A stretch of DNA of 64,000 bases, taken from contig NZ_PYAS01000007.1 in the NCBI RefSeq assembly GCF_003014695.1, positions 310,001 through 374,000 of the forward strand. Direction: 5' to 3'. The notes under the pieces were generated by a model that did not search any database, was not told the DNA's origin, and saw only the letters and a program-made list of their open reading frames with translations. Shown in pieces: positions 45,013 through 54,319 of this stretch. This stretch comes from Dyadobacter jiangsuensis (GTDB taxonomy: Bacteria > Bacteroidota > Bacteroidia > Cytophagales > Spirosomataceae). Within the stretch, counting starts at the first letter, position 1. Each line of letters opens with the position of its first letter. A program made the translations under genes and the position numbers.

Positions 45013-46207
45013 ATTCCTCTTTGTAGTACCTCCTTTTTTCGGACATATCAGTCCCACACTCAGCGTGGGGGCAAGCCTCATCGCCAATGGCCATGACGTG
45101 GCATGGACGGGCCTCATCCCCCTTGCCGACAAGCACATTCCCGAAGGCGGGCAATACATCCTTCCCGAAGCCGAACTTGCACCGTACCAGGAGGAGATCG
45201 CGCGCATCCTGAAACGCCAGGACGACGGTCCTTCGCTCTCCGGCCCCGAAGTGATGAAGCTCGCTTTGGAAGAAACCTATATTCCTTTCGCGCGCATCAT
45301 GGTCCCGGGTGTATCGCGCGTGGCCGACGATTTCCAGCCGGATGTGATCGTGAACGACTGCATTACCTTCGCCGGCGCATTGGTAGCCCATCTCAAAGGT
45401 ATTCCCTGTGTGACAACCACCCCGGTCCCGCCGGATGTCATGGGCGATACGGCCAACTCGGCTCCAAAAATTTTCGAATGGCAGCAGAACCTGATTAAAG
45501 GGCTGCAACGCGAGCTCGGCATTTATACCGACGAGTTTGTAATCCATTCCCATGAAATGAACATTGTGTTCACCTCCAAGGAATTTGCGGGTTTCCCGGA
45601 ACCGGATGCACATATGAAGTTTGTAGGCCCGGTTAAAGGCCGGCCTAATGATACGCCGTTCGACTGGGAAAGGCTCGAAAAAGCCACTACGCCGAAAGTA
45701 TTCGTATCGCTGGGTACTTTGCTGGTCGATATCCGCAAGGAGTTTTTCCTGAAACTGATCGAAGCATTCGGCAACGAACCGATTACGATCGTAGCTGCCA
45801 CCGACCCGTCGGTGATTGAAGAATGGCCCGAAAACTTTATCGTACAGGGCTTTGTGCCTCAGGCGGATATCATTCCCAAAATGGATGCGGTGATCTGCCA
45901 CGGCGGGTTCAATACGGTGAACGACACGTTCATGAACGGCCTGCCGATGCTCATTACCCCAATCGCCTACGACCATTTCCACACCGCCGCATTGATTGAA
46001 AATGCAGGCTGCGGGATCAAGGTAAGATACAAAAGGCTGCGTGTGGCCGATGTAAAAAACGCCATGCGGGAGCTGCTTGAAAACCCGCAGTACCGGACCG
46101 CCGCACAGCATATCCGCGACACGTTCAACGCGGCGGGCGGCAATGCCAAAGCCGTTTCATTGCTGGAAGATTTTGCGATCGCCAACCGCATCACCGAAAC
46201 CGCCTAG
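45005..46207 (+). CDS. GT1-family glycosyltransferase (MGT/UGT-like), second of a pair
   Basis: A 400-residue paralogue of the preceding gene. FLFVVPPFFGHISPTLSVGASLIANGHDV, PKVFVSLGTLLVDI and CHGGFNTVNDTFMNGLPMLITPIAYDHFH are the matching motifs; the donor loop ends in YDH where the first enzyme has YDQ, a position that helps choose the sugar, so the two probably use different donors or acceptors. It starts 8 bases before the stop of the first gene and ends 3 bases before the acyltransferases, so sugar transfer and acylation are likely to be coupled steps. Confidence 0.9.
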   Translation: MARFLFVVPPFFGHISPTLSVGASLIANGHDVAWTGLIPLADKHIPEGGQYILPEAELAPYQEEIARILKRQDDGPSLSGPEVMKLALEETYIPFARIMVPGVSRVADDFQPDVIVNDCITFAGALVAHLKGIPCVTTTPVPPDVMGDTANSAPKIFEWQQNLIKGLQRELGIYTDEFVIHSHEMNIVFTSKEFAGFPEPDAHMKFVGPVKGRPNDTPFDWERLEKATTPKVFVSLGTLLVDIRKEFFLKLIEAFGNEPITIVAATDPSVIEEWPENFIVQGFVPQADIIPKMDAVICHGGFNTVNDTFMNGLPMLITPIAYDHFHTAALIENAGCGIKVRYKRLRVADVKNAMRELLENPQYRTAAQHIRDTFNAAGGNAKAVSLLEDFAIANRITETA

Positions 46208-46210
46208 CCG

Positions 46211-47506
46211 ATGAAACGAAACCTGCTTTTCCTCGAAAGGGTGCTTTTCGGAGATGGTACTGAGCCGTTTCACGGTGTTTACGCATTGAAAATCAATGGC
46301 GAGATCGACCATGCGGGGCTTGTACATGCACTCGCCCGCTTGCAGGAAAAGTACGCCATGCTACGCACCGCCATTAGCATAGACGCACACGGTCGCCCCT
46401 ATTTCCACACGCCGCCATCCCCGGCGCAAATTCCGCTCAGAATTGTAGAACGTACAAGCGATGACAACTGGAACCGCGAAACAGTGTATGAACTGGGGAC
46501 TTCGTTCGATATTTCCAACGGCCCGCTCCTCCGCATTACCTGGGTACGCTCAGCCGAAGTGTCGGATCTCATCATGGCTTTTCACCATTGCATGTGCGAC
46601 GGCGGTTCGGGCGTGGCATTGCTCTCCGACCTGCTCACATTGCTCGACGACCCGCAGGCAGATATCGGCAAAGCACCCGCGTTTAGAAGCATTCGGGAGT
46701 TGGTACCGGCTGAGATACTCGACAATAGCCGCAACCGATTCAAAGCAAAGCTTTCCGCTGCGCTAGTAAGTCTGGGGCTTTCATTAGGTTCTGTATTTAT
46801 ATCAACCAAAAGAAAACCCGCTTCCAGATCCAGCGACTATCTGATCAACTGGAAATTGGGTGTAGAGCAATCGAAAGCCCTATTTGCCCATTGTAAAAAG
46901 GAAGGGGTAACCGTCAACACGGCCATCGGGCTGGCATTGATGGAAGCATTCAAAGCGGTAAACGGTGCAGCATCGCACGGCAAAGCGACCTGCCCGGTGG
47001 ATATCCGCCGCTATATGCCCGAGGTGAAGCGCGACATGCTGTTTTCGTACGGATTAGCTTTGAATATCAGTCTTCAACAATCCATTGGAACCGGTTTCTG
47101 GGAAAAAGCCAAAGCGCTCCAAACCCATGTTTCCAAACAGATGACGAAACTGAACCCTTATGAATTTACCATGATCATGGAGGCGTCACACGGCTCGGTG
47201 CATAAGCTGCGCCGGTTCCTGACCTATGCCAAAGTGGGCAACGACTTCATGTTTTCCAACATGGGCAAGCTCGACATTCCCGCACAATACCGGAACTTCA
47301 CAATCGATACCATTTACAGTCCAACCGTAATTGGTCCCTTTGCGAACCCCAACACCATCATCACCACCACATTCAATGGCCGGATGGATTTCTCATTCGT
47401 TTCAAACGAGGCGTTCATGCCGCGGGATACCGCCATGCAAATCCGGGAAAAAGCCATGCAAATCCTTTTTGAAACCGTAGCCATACCCGGTTCCGTGCGC
47501 CTATGA
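46211..47506 (+). CDS. Condensation-fold acyltransferase 1 (PapA/alcohol-acyltransferase-like)
   Basis: A 431-residue protein of the chloramphenicol-acetyltransferase/condensation fold. The catalytic motif is AFHHCMCDGGSGVALLSDLL (HHxxxDG), preceded by LRITWVRSAEVSDLIM, and the C-terminal half has SCP-type strands TCPVDIRRYMPEVKRDMLFSYG and NDFMFSNMGKLDIP. Relatives acylate sugar or polyketide hydroxyls (PapA enzymes, WES-like esters). It is the first of three tandem paralogues coupled by ATGA overlaps after two glycosyltransferases, so it likely esterifies the glycolipid. Acyl donor (ACP or CoA) unknown. Confidence 0.85.
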   Translation: MKRNLLFLERVLFGDGTEPFHGVYALKINGEIDHAGLVHALARLQEKYAMLRTAISIDAHGRPYFHTPPSPAQIPLRIVERTSDDNWNRETVYELGTSFDISNGPLLRITWVRSAEVSDLIMAFHHCMCDGGSGVALLSDLLTLLDDPQADIGKAPAFRSIRELVPAEILDNSRNRFKAKLSAALVSLGLSLGSVFISTKRKPASRSSDYLINWKLGVEQSKALFAHCKKEGVTVNTAIGLALMEAFKAVNGAASHGKATCPVDIRRYMPEVKRDMLFSYGLALNISLQQSIGTGFWEKAKALQTHVSKQMTKLNPYEFTMIMEASHGSVHKLRRFLTYAKVGNDFMFSNMGKLDIPAQYRNFTIDTIYSPTVIGPFANPNTIITTTFNGRMDFSFVSNEAFMPRDTAMQIREKAMQILFETVAIPGSVRL

Positions 47507-48789
47507 AAAGAAGGTTGGGCTTTCTGGAAGCTTCCATGTATGCAGGCGCGGATACGCCTGTGAATGTCGTATTCCCGGTCAAAATCACGGGAGAGATCGA
47601 AGTAGCTGCATTGGTCGGCGCATTGCAGAAAATCCGGCAAAAACACCCTTTCCTGAATGTGACCATGGAAACCGATGCCAAAGGCATTCCCTGGTATGTG
47701 ACATCCGGCTCAATATTGCCGATTCCGCTGCGGATCGTCGACAGGCTTTCGGAAGAAACCTGGATCGACGAGGCAGAAACGGAATGGGACACGCCCTTTA
47801 ACCAGGCCAATCTCCCCCTGGCCCGGATTGCCTGGGTGCGTTCCAACGAGGTTTCGGAGCTGCTGGTGGTCTGCCACCATTGCATAGGCGACGCCACTTC
47901 CGCCATGACGATCATGCGCGAGCTGCTCGAATGCCTCGGCGATCCAACCACCGAACTACGCCCCTACCCGGCGTTTTCACCCGAAGCTTTGGTACCGGCG
48001 GCCGTCAGACGGAATATCCTCAACCGGCTCGCAGGCAAGACCATCGCGGGCATTACACGGCTCTTCCTATTAGCGGTTTCAGGCATGAAAGAAGTAGTAA
48101 AAGACCGTTTCTATACCATCCGCTGGAAGCTCAGCGAGGAGGAAACAACTACTTTACTTTCGGTTTGCAGGGAAAAAGGCATTCACCTCAACACCGCGCT
48201 GATCCTAGCATTCATGCGTGCTTTCGAGCGTGCGAGCAATGTGCGCACGAGCGGGCGGATGTTCGCGTCCGTGGATATGCGCCGGTTTTTACCTGAAATA
48301 GAGAAAGACCACTTGTTCCCGTTCCCCTCGATGGTAGGCCTCAAAACGCCCGGGGACAAGAACGGATTCCGGGAACAGGCTAACGCATTGAAAGCGAGCC
48401 TGCATAGGCAGCTCGAACAAACCGACGCGGCCCGATTACTCCTGTTCAGCGAGTACCTCGTGCCGCTTTATCCGCGCTCCATCAAGTATGCGAAAGCCGG
48501 AAAAGGCGGGCACGACTTCGCATTCGCCAATATAGGCCGCATACCGCTGAACGAAACTTACGGACAACTCGCGGTCGCCGAAGTGCATTGCCCGCTTTCA
48601 AGGTTTCCGATGGGCAATCCCTCGAAAGTGTCGGTATCGACATTCCGCGGCCGCATGGATTTCGCATTTCACTCCGAAGAAAAATATATTGCCCGCCAGG
48701 ATGCCGAGTTCATCATCGGCACGGCGATGAAACTGCTTAAAAAGCATTTACCCGAAACTAAACCCCTCACTATCCTGGACTTGAAATGA
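47503..48789 (+). CDS. Condensation-fold acyltransferase 2
   Basis: A 428-residue paralogue. The motif is VCHHCIGDATSAMTIMRELL, so His-His and Asp are kept but the glycine after Asp is Ala. SVDMRRFLPEIEKDHLFPFPS and GHDFAFANIGRIPLNETYG are the later conserved strands. It starts at an ATGA overlap with the first acyltransferase and ends in another with the third. Divergence between the three is large, so they probably act on different positions or donors and not as redundant copies. Confidence 0.85.
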   Translation: MKRRLGFLEASMYAGADTPVNVVFPVKITGEIEVAALVGALQKIRQKHPFLNVTMETDAKGIPWYVTSGSILPIPLRIVDRLSEETWIDEAETEWDTPFNQANLPLARIAWVRSNEVSELLVVCHHCIGDATSAMTIMRELLECLGDPTTELRPYPAFSPEALVPAAVRRNILNRLAGKTIAGITRLFLLAVSGMKEVVKDRFYTIRWKLSEEETTTLLSVCREKGIHLNTALILAFMRAFERASNVRTSGRMFASVDMRRFLPEIEKDHLFPFPSMVGLKTPGDKNGFREQANALKASLHRQLEQTDAARLLLFSEYLVPLYPRSIKYAKAGKGGHDFAFANIGRIPLNETYGQLAVAEVHCPLSRFPMGNPSKVSVSTFRGRMDFAFHSEEKYIARQDAEFIIGTAMKLLKKHLPETKPLTILDLK

Positions 48790-50069
48790 ACAGACAAATG
48801 ATTGTCGGAGAGCGCATCATGTATGCCGATGGGCTCGCACCTGTTAATTGTGTTTTTGCGGCAACGATTGAAGGACATTTTTCCGAACAGCAGGTAGCAG
48901 CCGCGCTGGCGAAAATTCAAAACCGGCACCCTTTGTTACGCACGAATGTTAGAAAAAACGGGACAAATGTCCCTTCATTTGTGACCAATCCGGATATTTC
49001 TCCGATTCCTATTCACATCATTGAGCGGACATCCGACATCCAATGGGAAGAAATAAGTCTTTTGGAATGGGAAAAACAGTTTGACCTGACGAAAGGACCC
49101 GCAGCACGACTGGTTTGGCTGCAATCGGAAACGGTATCGGACCTGCTGCTCGTATGCCCGCATTGCGTCTGCGACGGCTCGGGTTTTGTCACGCTCATGC
49201 GTGAGCTCCTCCTCCTGCTCGACAACCCGGACATGGAACTCGAAGCCTATGAAGGTTTTCAATCGGTTCATTCCCTCGTTCCGATATCGATCCGCGACAG
49301 CCGGATGATCCATTGGAAAGGGAAGCTTTTCTCGGCATTGGCAAAAGGACTTTTCACCATCCTGAACCCCAAACCGGCACCGCGCACGGGGAATTACTAC
49401 CTCCTTACAAACACACTCGACAAAGAGACAACCGCAGCACTCGTAAGAAAGTGTAAGGCCGAAAAAACCACCATCCAGGCCGCCTTATGCACGGCTTCGT
49501 TGCTCGCGCACCGGTCGGTGAAGGGAAAAGCATCATGGAACAAAGTCATTAGCCCGGTGGACATACGGCGCTACCTGCCTGCCATTGGCCGTGACCATCT
49601 GTTTGCGTTCGCACCCATTGTGGAACTTTCGCTCAGCAAGCAGGGCGAACCGGATGATTTCTGGGCCGAAGCCCGCAGGATGAAGCAGGCGCTTGTCGAA
49701 AAGACCGACCAGGTCAATGCAGCGGAAATGATGTTCATTACCGAGTATTTCCATGGCTCCACCGATGCTTTGCTCAGGCATATGCGTTCCACCAAAGGCA
49801 GTCACGACATTACGATTTCCAATATGGGTGTGCTGGATATCCCGGCTAGTTACAACAACTTCCGCGTCCGAGCCCTCCACAGCCCATCCGTAGGCTTCCC
49901 GTGGCGCAACCCTAACACCCTGGTCGTAAGCACATTTTCAGGCAAAATGGATCTCACCTTCTCCTCCCACGAAAGCTTCTTGTCCATCATCGACGCCGAG
50001 AAGATTTGCAGGGAGGCGATGTGGGTGTTGTTGGAAGGTATGCGGGTAGCAGCTACCCACCAAGCCTAA
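48786..50069 (+). CDS. Condensation-fold acyltransferase 3
   Basis: A 427-residue paralogue, last gene of the cluster. The motif is VCPHCVCDGSGFVTLMRELL: the first His of HHxxxD is Pro while the catalytic His and Asp are kept. SPVDIRRYLPAIGRDHLFAFAP and HDITISNMGVLDIPASYN are the other family strands. The 5' overlap (ATGA) shows coupling to the second copy. No terminator is obvious in the 126 bases before the next small gene. Confidence 0.85.
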   Translation: MNRQMIVGERIMYADGLAPVNCVFAATIEGHFSEQQVAAALAKIQNRHPLLRTNVRKNGTNVPSFVTNPDISPIPIHIIERTSDIQWEEISLLEWEKQFDLTKGPAARLVWLQSETVSDLLLVCPHCVCDGSGFVTLMRELLLLLDNPDMELEAYEGFQSVHSLVPISIRDSRMIHWKGKLFSALAKGLFTILNPKPAPRTGNYYLLTNTLDKETTAALVRKCKAEKTTIQAALCTASLLAHRSVKGKASWNKVISPVDIRRYLPAIGRDHLFAFAPIVELSLSKQGEPDDFWAEARRMKQALVEKTDQVNAAEMMFITEYFHGSTDALLRHMRSTKGSHDITISNMGVLDIPASYNNFRVRALHSPSVGFPWRNPNTLVVSTFSGKMDLTFSSHESFLSIIDAEKICREAMWVLLEGMRVAATHQA

Positions 50070-50195
50070 TAGATATTTACCTAACTCTCAGAGTAATTTG
50101 TATTTTTGCTAAAACTCACGTTCCAACGCGGTGTTGCTGTACGATCCCGACAGACCATCGCTCACTGAAATTCATTCATTTAAATACTGCACATA

Positions 50196-50363
50196 ATGAA
50201 ACATTCAGGCGATACCGTCTCCAAACCGGTCGTAGGACGCGAGGCAGAAGCACTTTCGAAAGCTATTAAAACAGGCGGTTATCTCGCTAATGAACAGGCT
50301 TGGGCTACTATTCACAGGATTAGTGAACAGGTCAAAAACGAAAAATTAAACACACGGAAATAA
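50196..50363 (+). CDS. Small protein coupled to a GNAT-like gene, possible antitoxin
   Basis: A 55-residue polar, helical protein (MKHSGDTVSKPVVGREAEAL, then AWATIHRISEQVKN) too short for usual gene calling. Its TAA overlaps the next ATG (TAATG), a tight coupling. A short protein ahead of a GNAT domain is the usual arrangement of some toxin-antitoxin pairs, but it has no recognisable DNA-binding motif, so the role is inference. Confidence 0.5.
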   Translation: MKHSGDTVSKPVVGREAEALSKAIKTGGYLANEQAWATIHRISEQVKNEKLNTRK

Positions 50364-50722
50364 TGTCCTATCCCAAGTTCGCAGGGATAGATTTTTCTAA
50401 ACACGACGTCGTTGAATTCAATCCAGCTCAAACGGAGGTAGGGGCTGGTTTTCGGTGTGGTAGGAGGTTAATGGACTGGGCAATGAAATATGTTATATCA
50501 GAATTGGTTCCAAGGCTCGGAATCCGCTTCCTGACCGTCGACGCATTGTTCGATGCCGACATGCCGGAAAAGCCATACGATGCGTCAGGATTTTACGCAA
50601 AACTGGGATTCAGGTATACAAATCCAGATGAACACTTACCGCCGCCAGATGGTTTTAGAACCATGTATTTTGACCTGATGCCTCTCATTCATCAAATCAA
50701 TAAAATAAAAAATACTAACTAG
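50363..50722 (+). CDS. Truncated GNAT-family N-acetyltransferase-like protein
   Basis: A 119-residue protein whose second half matches the end of the GNAT fold of TacT-like toxins: RRLMDWAMKYV (helix after the acetyl-CoA loop), IRFLTVDAL, ASGFYAKLGFRY and TMYFDLMPLI. Family members have about 160-170 residues, so roughly the first 40-60, including early strands, are missing, and the acetyl-CoA loop (VGAGFRCGR) lacks the standard QxxGxG/A spacing. It overlaps the convergent ABC gene by 8 bases. It may be a decayed toxin or a divergent active form. Confidence 0.55.
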   Translation: MSYPKFAGIDFSKHDVVEFNPAQTEVGAGFRCGRRLMDWAMKYVISELVPRLGIRFLTVDALFDADMPEKPYDASGFYAKLGFRYTNPDEHLPPPDGFRTMYFDLMPLIHQINKIKNTN

Positions 50723-52472
50723 CCCGATTCCCCTTCAGCAACATCGCCATCGCGTCGTCCAGCGAGCCGGCGCGGTTGACTTCACCGGAGTTGACGAAGA
50801 AGATTTCATCGGCGTTTTCGATGGTGTTGAGGCGGTGCGCGATGATCACTTGCGTGGTCGATTCGGGGAGCTGTTTCAGGATGTCGCCCAGGAGTTTTTC
50901 GGTGACGGTGTCGATGTTGGCAGTAGCTTCGTCGAGGATCAGGAGCTCGGGGCTGCGCAACACAGCGCGCATGAATGCGATGAGCTGCTTCTGACCCAAG
51001 CTCGTGCTGTCGGCGGTTGCCGAAACCTTCGTTTCCAATCCATCTTCGAACAATGCAAGTATTTCTCCCAGATTGGCGCTGCGGATCACCTGTTCCAGTT
51101 TCTCGTTGGAATAATCCTTCAACTGGTCGTTGCCGTAAAGGATATTCTCACGGATGGTACCGGAGAACAGGAACGGTTCCTGCAAAATGAAACCGATTTT
51201 CCGGCTCCTTTCCTCGGGAGAATAGGTGCGGATATCGCGGCCATCGAGCAACACCGTTCCCTCGCGCGGGTCGTACAGGCGCGCAATGAGCGAGGCCGTG
51301 GTGGTTTTCCCCCCGCCGGTCGGGCCGATCAGCGCGTACGTCTTGCCGCGTTCGAGTTTGAAATTGACCTGATGGAGGATCTCACGGCTATCGTATCCGA
51401 AACGCACATCGCGGAATTCCAGCAATGCACCATCGGCCTCGCGGGGCTTTTCAGCCACCGGGACAAGGTCGGTTTCCAATGCCAGTATCTGCGAAATGCG
51501 GTCCCAGCCGGCCATCGCCACCTGGAAACTCGTCCACAATGCCGCCAGTTGCCGCAGCGGGTTGTAAAAATTGACCGCATAGGCCAGGTAACTCACCAGT
51601 AACCCCACACTGAACTCCCCAATGCTGATCAGGTGTATGCCGTACGTAAGCACAACCAGTTGGGCAATATTGGAAAAGAAAGAATAGGTGGGCAAAAAGA
51701 TGTTATTCGCCAGGCCCGCACGGATAGCCGTGCGGTAGTTTTCAAGGTTCGCCAACTGGAAACGCTGCCTGAAATAGTCGCGCCGGTTGAATGCGATCAC
51801 CACTTTGAAATTGTTCAGGCTTTCCTGGATCTCGGCGCTGAGCGCACCGGTACTTTTGAGGTTTTTGGCATTGGTAGCCTTCACCCACGGCGAAAGTACG
51901 ACGGTAAAAATCAGGATCAGCACCGCAGGTGCCAGCGCCGCCGAGCCCAGTTTGACATTAATAACTAACAAAAAAATCCCGGCACCAAGCATCGTAAAAA
52001 TGCTCCCCACAAACTGCATGAGTGATTGCGAAAAGAACTGGTTCAGCTTATCGGTATCGTTATTGACGCGGGAAATCAGGTCACCTGCCTTGTTCTGGTT
52101 GAAAAACGCGACCGGAAGCTGCTGCAACTTGTTGAAAATGGCATTTCGGAGCGTAAATAGCAACCGCTGCCCGACGCCGCCCATCAGTTTGGTCTGGGTG
52201 TAGGCAGTGGCGAGCCCGAGCAAATACATCACCAGCAAAATAGCGCCGAAAACCAACAATCCGTGAAACTGCTTCGTGACCACGTACTGGTCGATGGCAT
52301 GACCGATGAGGTAGGGTCCGAAGAGGTTCACAGCCGTATTCAATGTAATAGCACCCAACGCCAAAGCCAGGTTGCCCCGCTCGTGTGCGATCAGTTTCAG
52401 CAACTTTCTGAGCGCCTTCAACGTGGAGGTTTTCTGCTGCTCCTCCGAAATTTTGTTAAGATCGTAGTTCAT
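50715..52472 (-). CDS. ABC exporter half-transporter (second subunit, non-canonical signature)
   Basis: A 585-residue half transporter starting at MNYDLNKISEEQQ; an upstream ATG would overlap the partner gene further. Six membrane helices (ABC_membrane fold, about residues 30-310) precede an ATPase domain with Walker A GPTGGGKTTT, Walker B LLILDEATANID (catalytic Glu present) and H-loop IIAHRLNT. The signature is TSLGQKQL in place of LSGGQ. It overlaps the first ABC gene by 17 bases and together they make a heterodimeric type IV exporter of the BmrCD/TM287-288 kind. Substrate unknown; lipids or drugs are typical. Confidence 0.9.
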   Translation of the reverse strand: MNYDLNKISEEQQKTSTLKALRKLLKLIAHERGNLALALGAITLNTAVNLFGPYLIGHAIDQYVVTKQFHGLLVFGAILLVMYLLGLATAYTQTKLMGGVGQRLLFTLRNAIFNKLQQLPVAFFNQNKAGDLISRVNNDTDKLNQFFSQSLMQFVGSIFTMLGAGIFLLVINVKLGSAALAPAVLILIFTVVLSPWVKATNAKNLKSTGALSAEIQESLNNFKVVIAFNRRDYFRQRFQLANLENYRTAIRAGLANNIFLPTYSFFSNIAQLVVLTYGIHLISIGEFSVGLLVSYLAYAVNFYNPLRQLAALWTSFQVAMAGWDRISQILALETDLVPVAEKPREADGALLEFRDVRFGYDSREILHQVNFKLERGKTYALIGPTGGGKTTTASLIARLYDPREGTVLLDGRDIRTYSPEERSRKIGFILQEPFLFSGTIRENILYGNDQLKDYSNEKLEQVIRSANLGEILALFEDGLETKVSATADSTSLGQKQLIAFMRAVLRSPELLILDEATANIDTVTEKLLGDILKQLPESTTQVIIAHRLNTIENADEIFFVNSGEVNRAGSLDDAMAMLLKGNRAS

Positions 52473-54201
52473 AGTTGCTGGTACTTTGTTGCGAATTGAA
52501 AATCTGCACATATTCCGGGCTTGTCAGCATCAGCTCTTCATGTGTCCCGCTGCCGATGAGCTCACCCTCCATCAGCACCACAATCTGGTCGTAATGCTCA
52601 ATGGCCGCGATTTTCTGCGTTACGGATATCAATGTGATGCCCGGATAATGCCGCTCCACATTCGCCAGGATCTTCTTTTCGGTGGTATTGTCGACCCGCG
52701 CGGTGAAATCGTCGAGCAGGAGCACTTTGGGATTCATCGCCAGTGCCCGTGCCAGCATAATGCGCTGCTTTTGCCCGCCGGAGAGGCTCGCGCCGCGTTC
52801 GGAAACGATGGTATCAAGGCCGTCGGGCAGGGTTTCGATAAAGGCGCTCAGTTCGGCGGTGTCAATCGCTTTTTGCAAAGATTCGTTCGTGACGGTTGTG
52901 CTGAACGCAATGTTTTCACGGATGCTCATATTAAAAATGATACTATCCTGAAAAACAAAACCCACCTGGCGGTGAAACGATTCGCTGTCGTAATAGTCGG
53001 TCGGACGCCCATCGAAGGTAATACTGCCCTCCTGCGGCTTGATGAGGCCGGTCAATAAATACAGGAGCTGCGTTTTGCCGGCCGCCGTGGGCCCGATCAC
53101 CGCAATGCGCGAACCTGCATTCACGGAAAAGCTCACGTCCTTCAAAGCCGGCTTTTCGCCGTAGCGGACCGTTACGTGTTCCAATACGATATCCCCCCGC
53201 AGCGCTTCCGTGGAAGTCCCTCCTTCCACCGGATCGGCTACATTCAGAACAGTCGAGATCCGTTCGTAGGAAGCGGTAGCCTGCGCAATCACATTGCTCA
53301 TGAAGCCAATGACGAGGATTGGAAAAATCAGGATGCCCAGGTAGCTGTTGAAGGCCGCGAAACTTCCCAATGTCATATCCCCCTCGATCACAAAATGCCC
53401 GCCGAGGACCAGGATCGTGAGCATGGAAAGGTTAGCGGTAAACTGAACCACCGGAATAAGCCCGGCAAAAAGGCTCAGAATCGCCAGCCCGAAACCTTTC
53501 GCTTTGGTATTTGCTTCCAGGAATTTGGCGTATTCAAGCTGCTGGGAGTTCACAACCCGGATCAGCGCGGAACCGAGGATGCTTTCGTTGATGATCTTGT
53601 TGAGCCAGTCGATTACCTCCCGGCTCTGTACAAACAACGTGCGGACTTTCTTTAAAGTAATGGCAAACATCCCCCCGATAATCGGGATAATAGCCAGCAC
53701 CGTCAACGCCAGTTTCCAGTTAATACTCAGCAACAGCACACTCGCACCGATAATGAGAAATATCGACGAGACGATCGCCACAATAGCCTGTGACACAAAC
53801 ATTTTGATCGAATCGATATCCGCAGTAAGATTGGTAAGCAGCTTCGCCGCGGTCGTTTCTTCGATAAATGCGTGACTTTGTTTCGAAATTTTGTCCGCCA
53901 GCTTCGTCCGCAGGTCACGGGCTACTTTTTCGGAGGCGTACGTCTGGATAATGCTTTGCAGGTATGCAAAAACAAAAATAAAGATCACCGCGCCGGTGAA
54001 CTCGATCAGGATGGCGTCGAGATCGAACTGCTGACGGGTGTAATCGTCCATCCCGTCGGCTACCAGCTTGGGGAGCCACAGGTTGACCCCGTTGCTCAGC
54101 AATGCAAACAGGAGAAGCATGACGATCAACCCCTTGTATGGAGCCAGTAAGCTGAATATGCCCGGTTGCTTGGGCTTTCCGGGATTGGCTTTTTCAGACA
54201 T
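52456..54201 (-). CDS. ABC exporter half-transporter (first subunit, degenerate Walker B)
   Basis: A 581-residue half transporter with six helices and an ATPase domain: Walker A GPTAAGKTQLL, a canonical signature ASLSGGQKQRIMLARALA, and Walker B LLLDDFTARVD, where the catalytic Glu is Asp. The switch histidine is also replaced by Gln (SVTQKIAAI). The degenerate site thus combines this Walker A/B with the partner's altered signature, as in heterodimeric exporters with one active and one structural ATP site. It starts about 120 bases from the divergent sulfatase gene, with which it may share a control region. Confidence 0.9.
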   Translation of the reverse strand: MSEKANPGKPKQPGIFSLLAPYKGLIVMLLLFALLSNGVNLWLPKLVADGMDDYTRQQFDLDAILIEFTGAVIFIFVFAYLQSIIQTYASEKVARDLRTKLADKISKQSHAFIEETTAAKLLTNLTADIDSIKMFVSQAIVAIVSSIFLIIGASVLLLSINWKLALTVLAIIPIIGGMFAITLKKVRTLFVQSREVIDWLNKIINESILGSALIRVVNSQQLEYAKFLEANTKAKGFGLAILSLFAGLIPVVQFTANLSMLTILVLGGHFVIEGDMTLGSFAAFNSYLGILIFPILVIGFMSNVIAQATASYERISTVLNVADPVEGGTSTEALRGDIVLEHVTVRYGEKPALKDVSFSVNAGSRIAVIGPTAAGKTQLLYLLTGLIKPQEGSITFDGRPTDYYDSESFHRQVGFVFQDSIIFNMSIRENIAFSTTVTNESLQKAIDTAELSAFIETLPDGLDTIVSERGASLSGGQKQRIMLARALAMNPKVLLLDDFTARVDNTTEKKILANVERHYPGITLISVTQKIAAIEHYDQIVVLMEGELIGSGTHEELMLTSPEYVQIFNSQQSTSNYELRS

Positions 54202-54319
54202 ATGGGTTTAGCATTAAATACGGCGACAAATATAGCAAGGTATATTTTCGAATCACTCCCGGCCCCTGTGGTTAAATTTTGGTTAAATTCCCGCCCGTCT
54301 AAATCCAAACCACATCTGA

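Noticed and set aside
44876..46111. 411-codon minus-strand frame opposite the second glycosyltransferase
   Set aside because: Antisense shadow; the plus strand has complete GT1 motifs.
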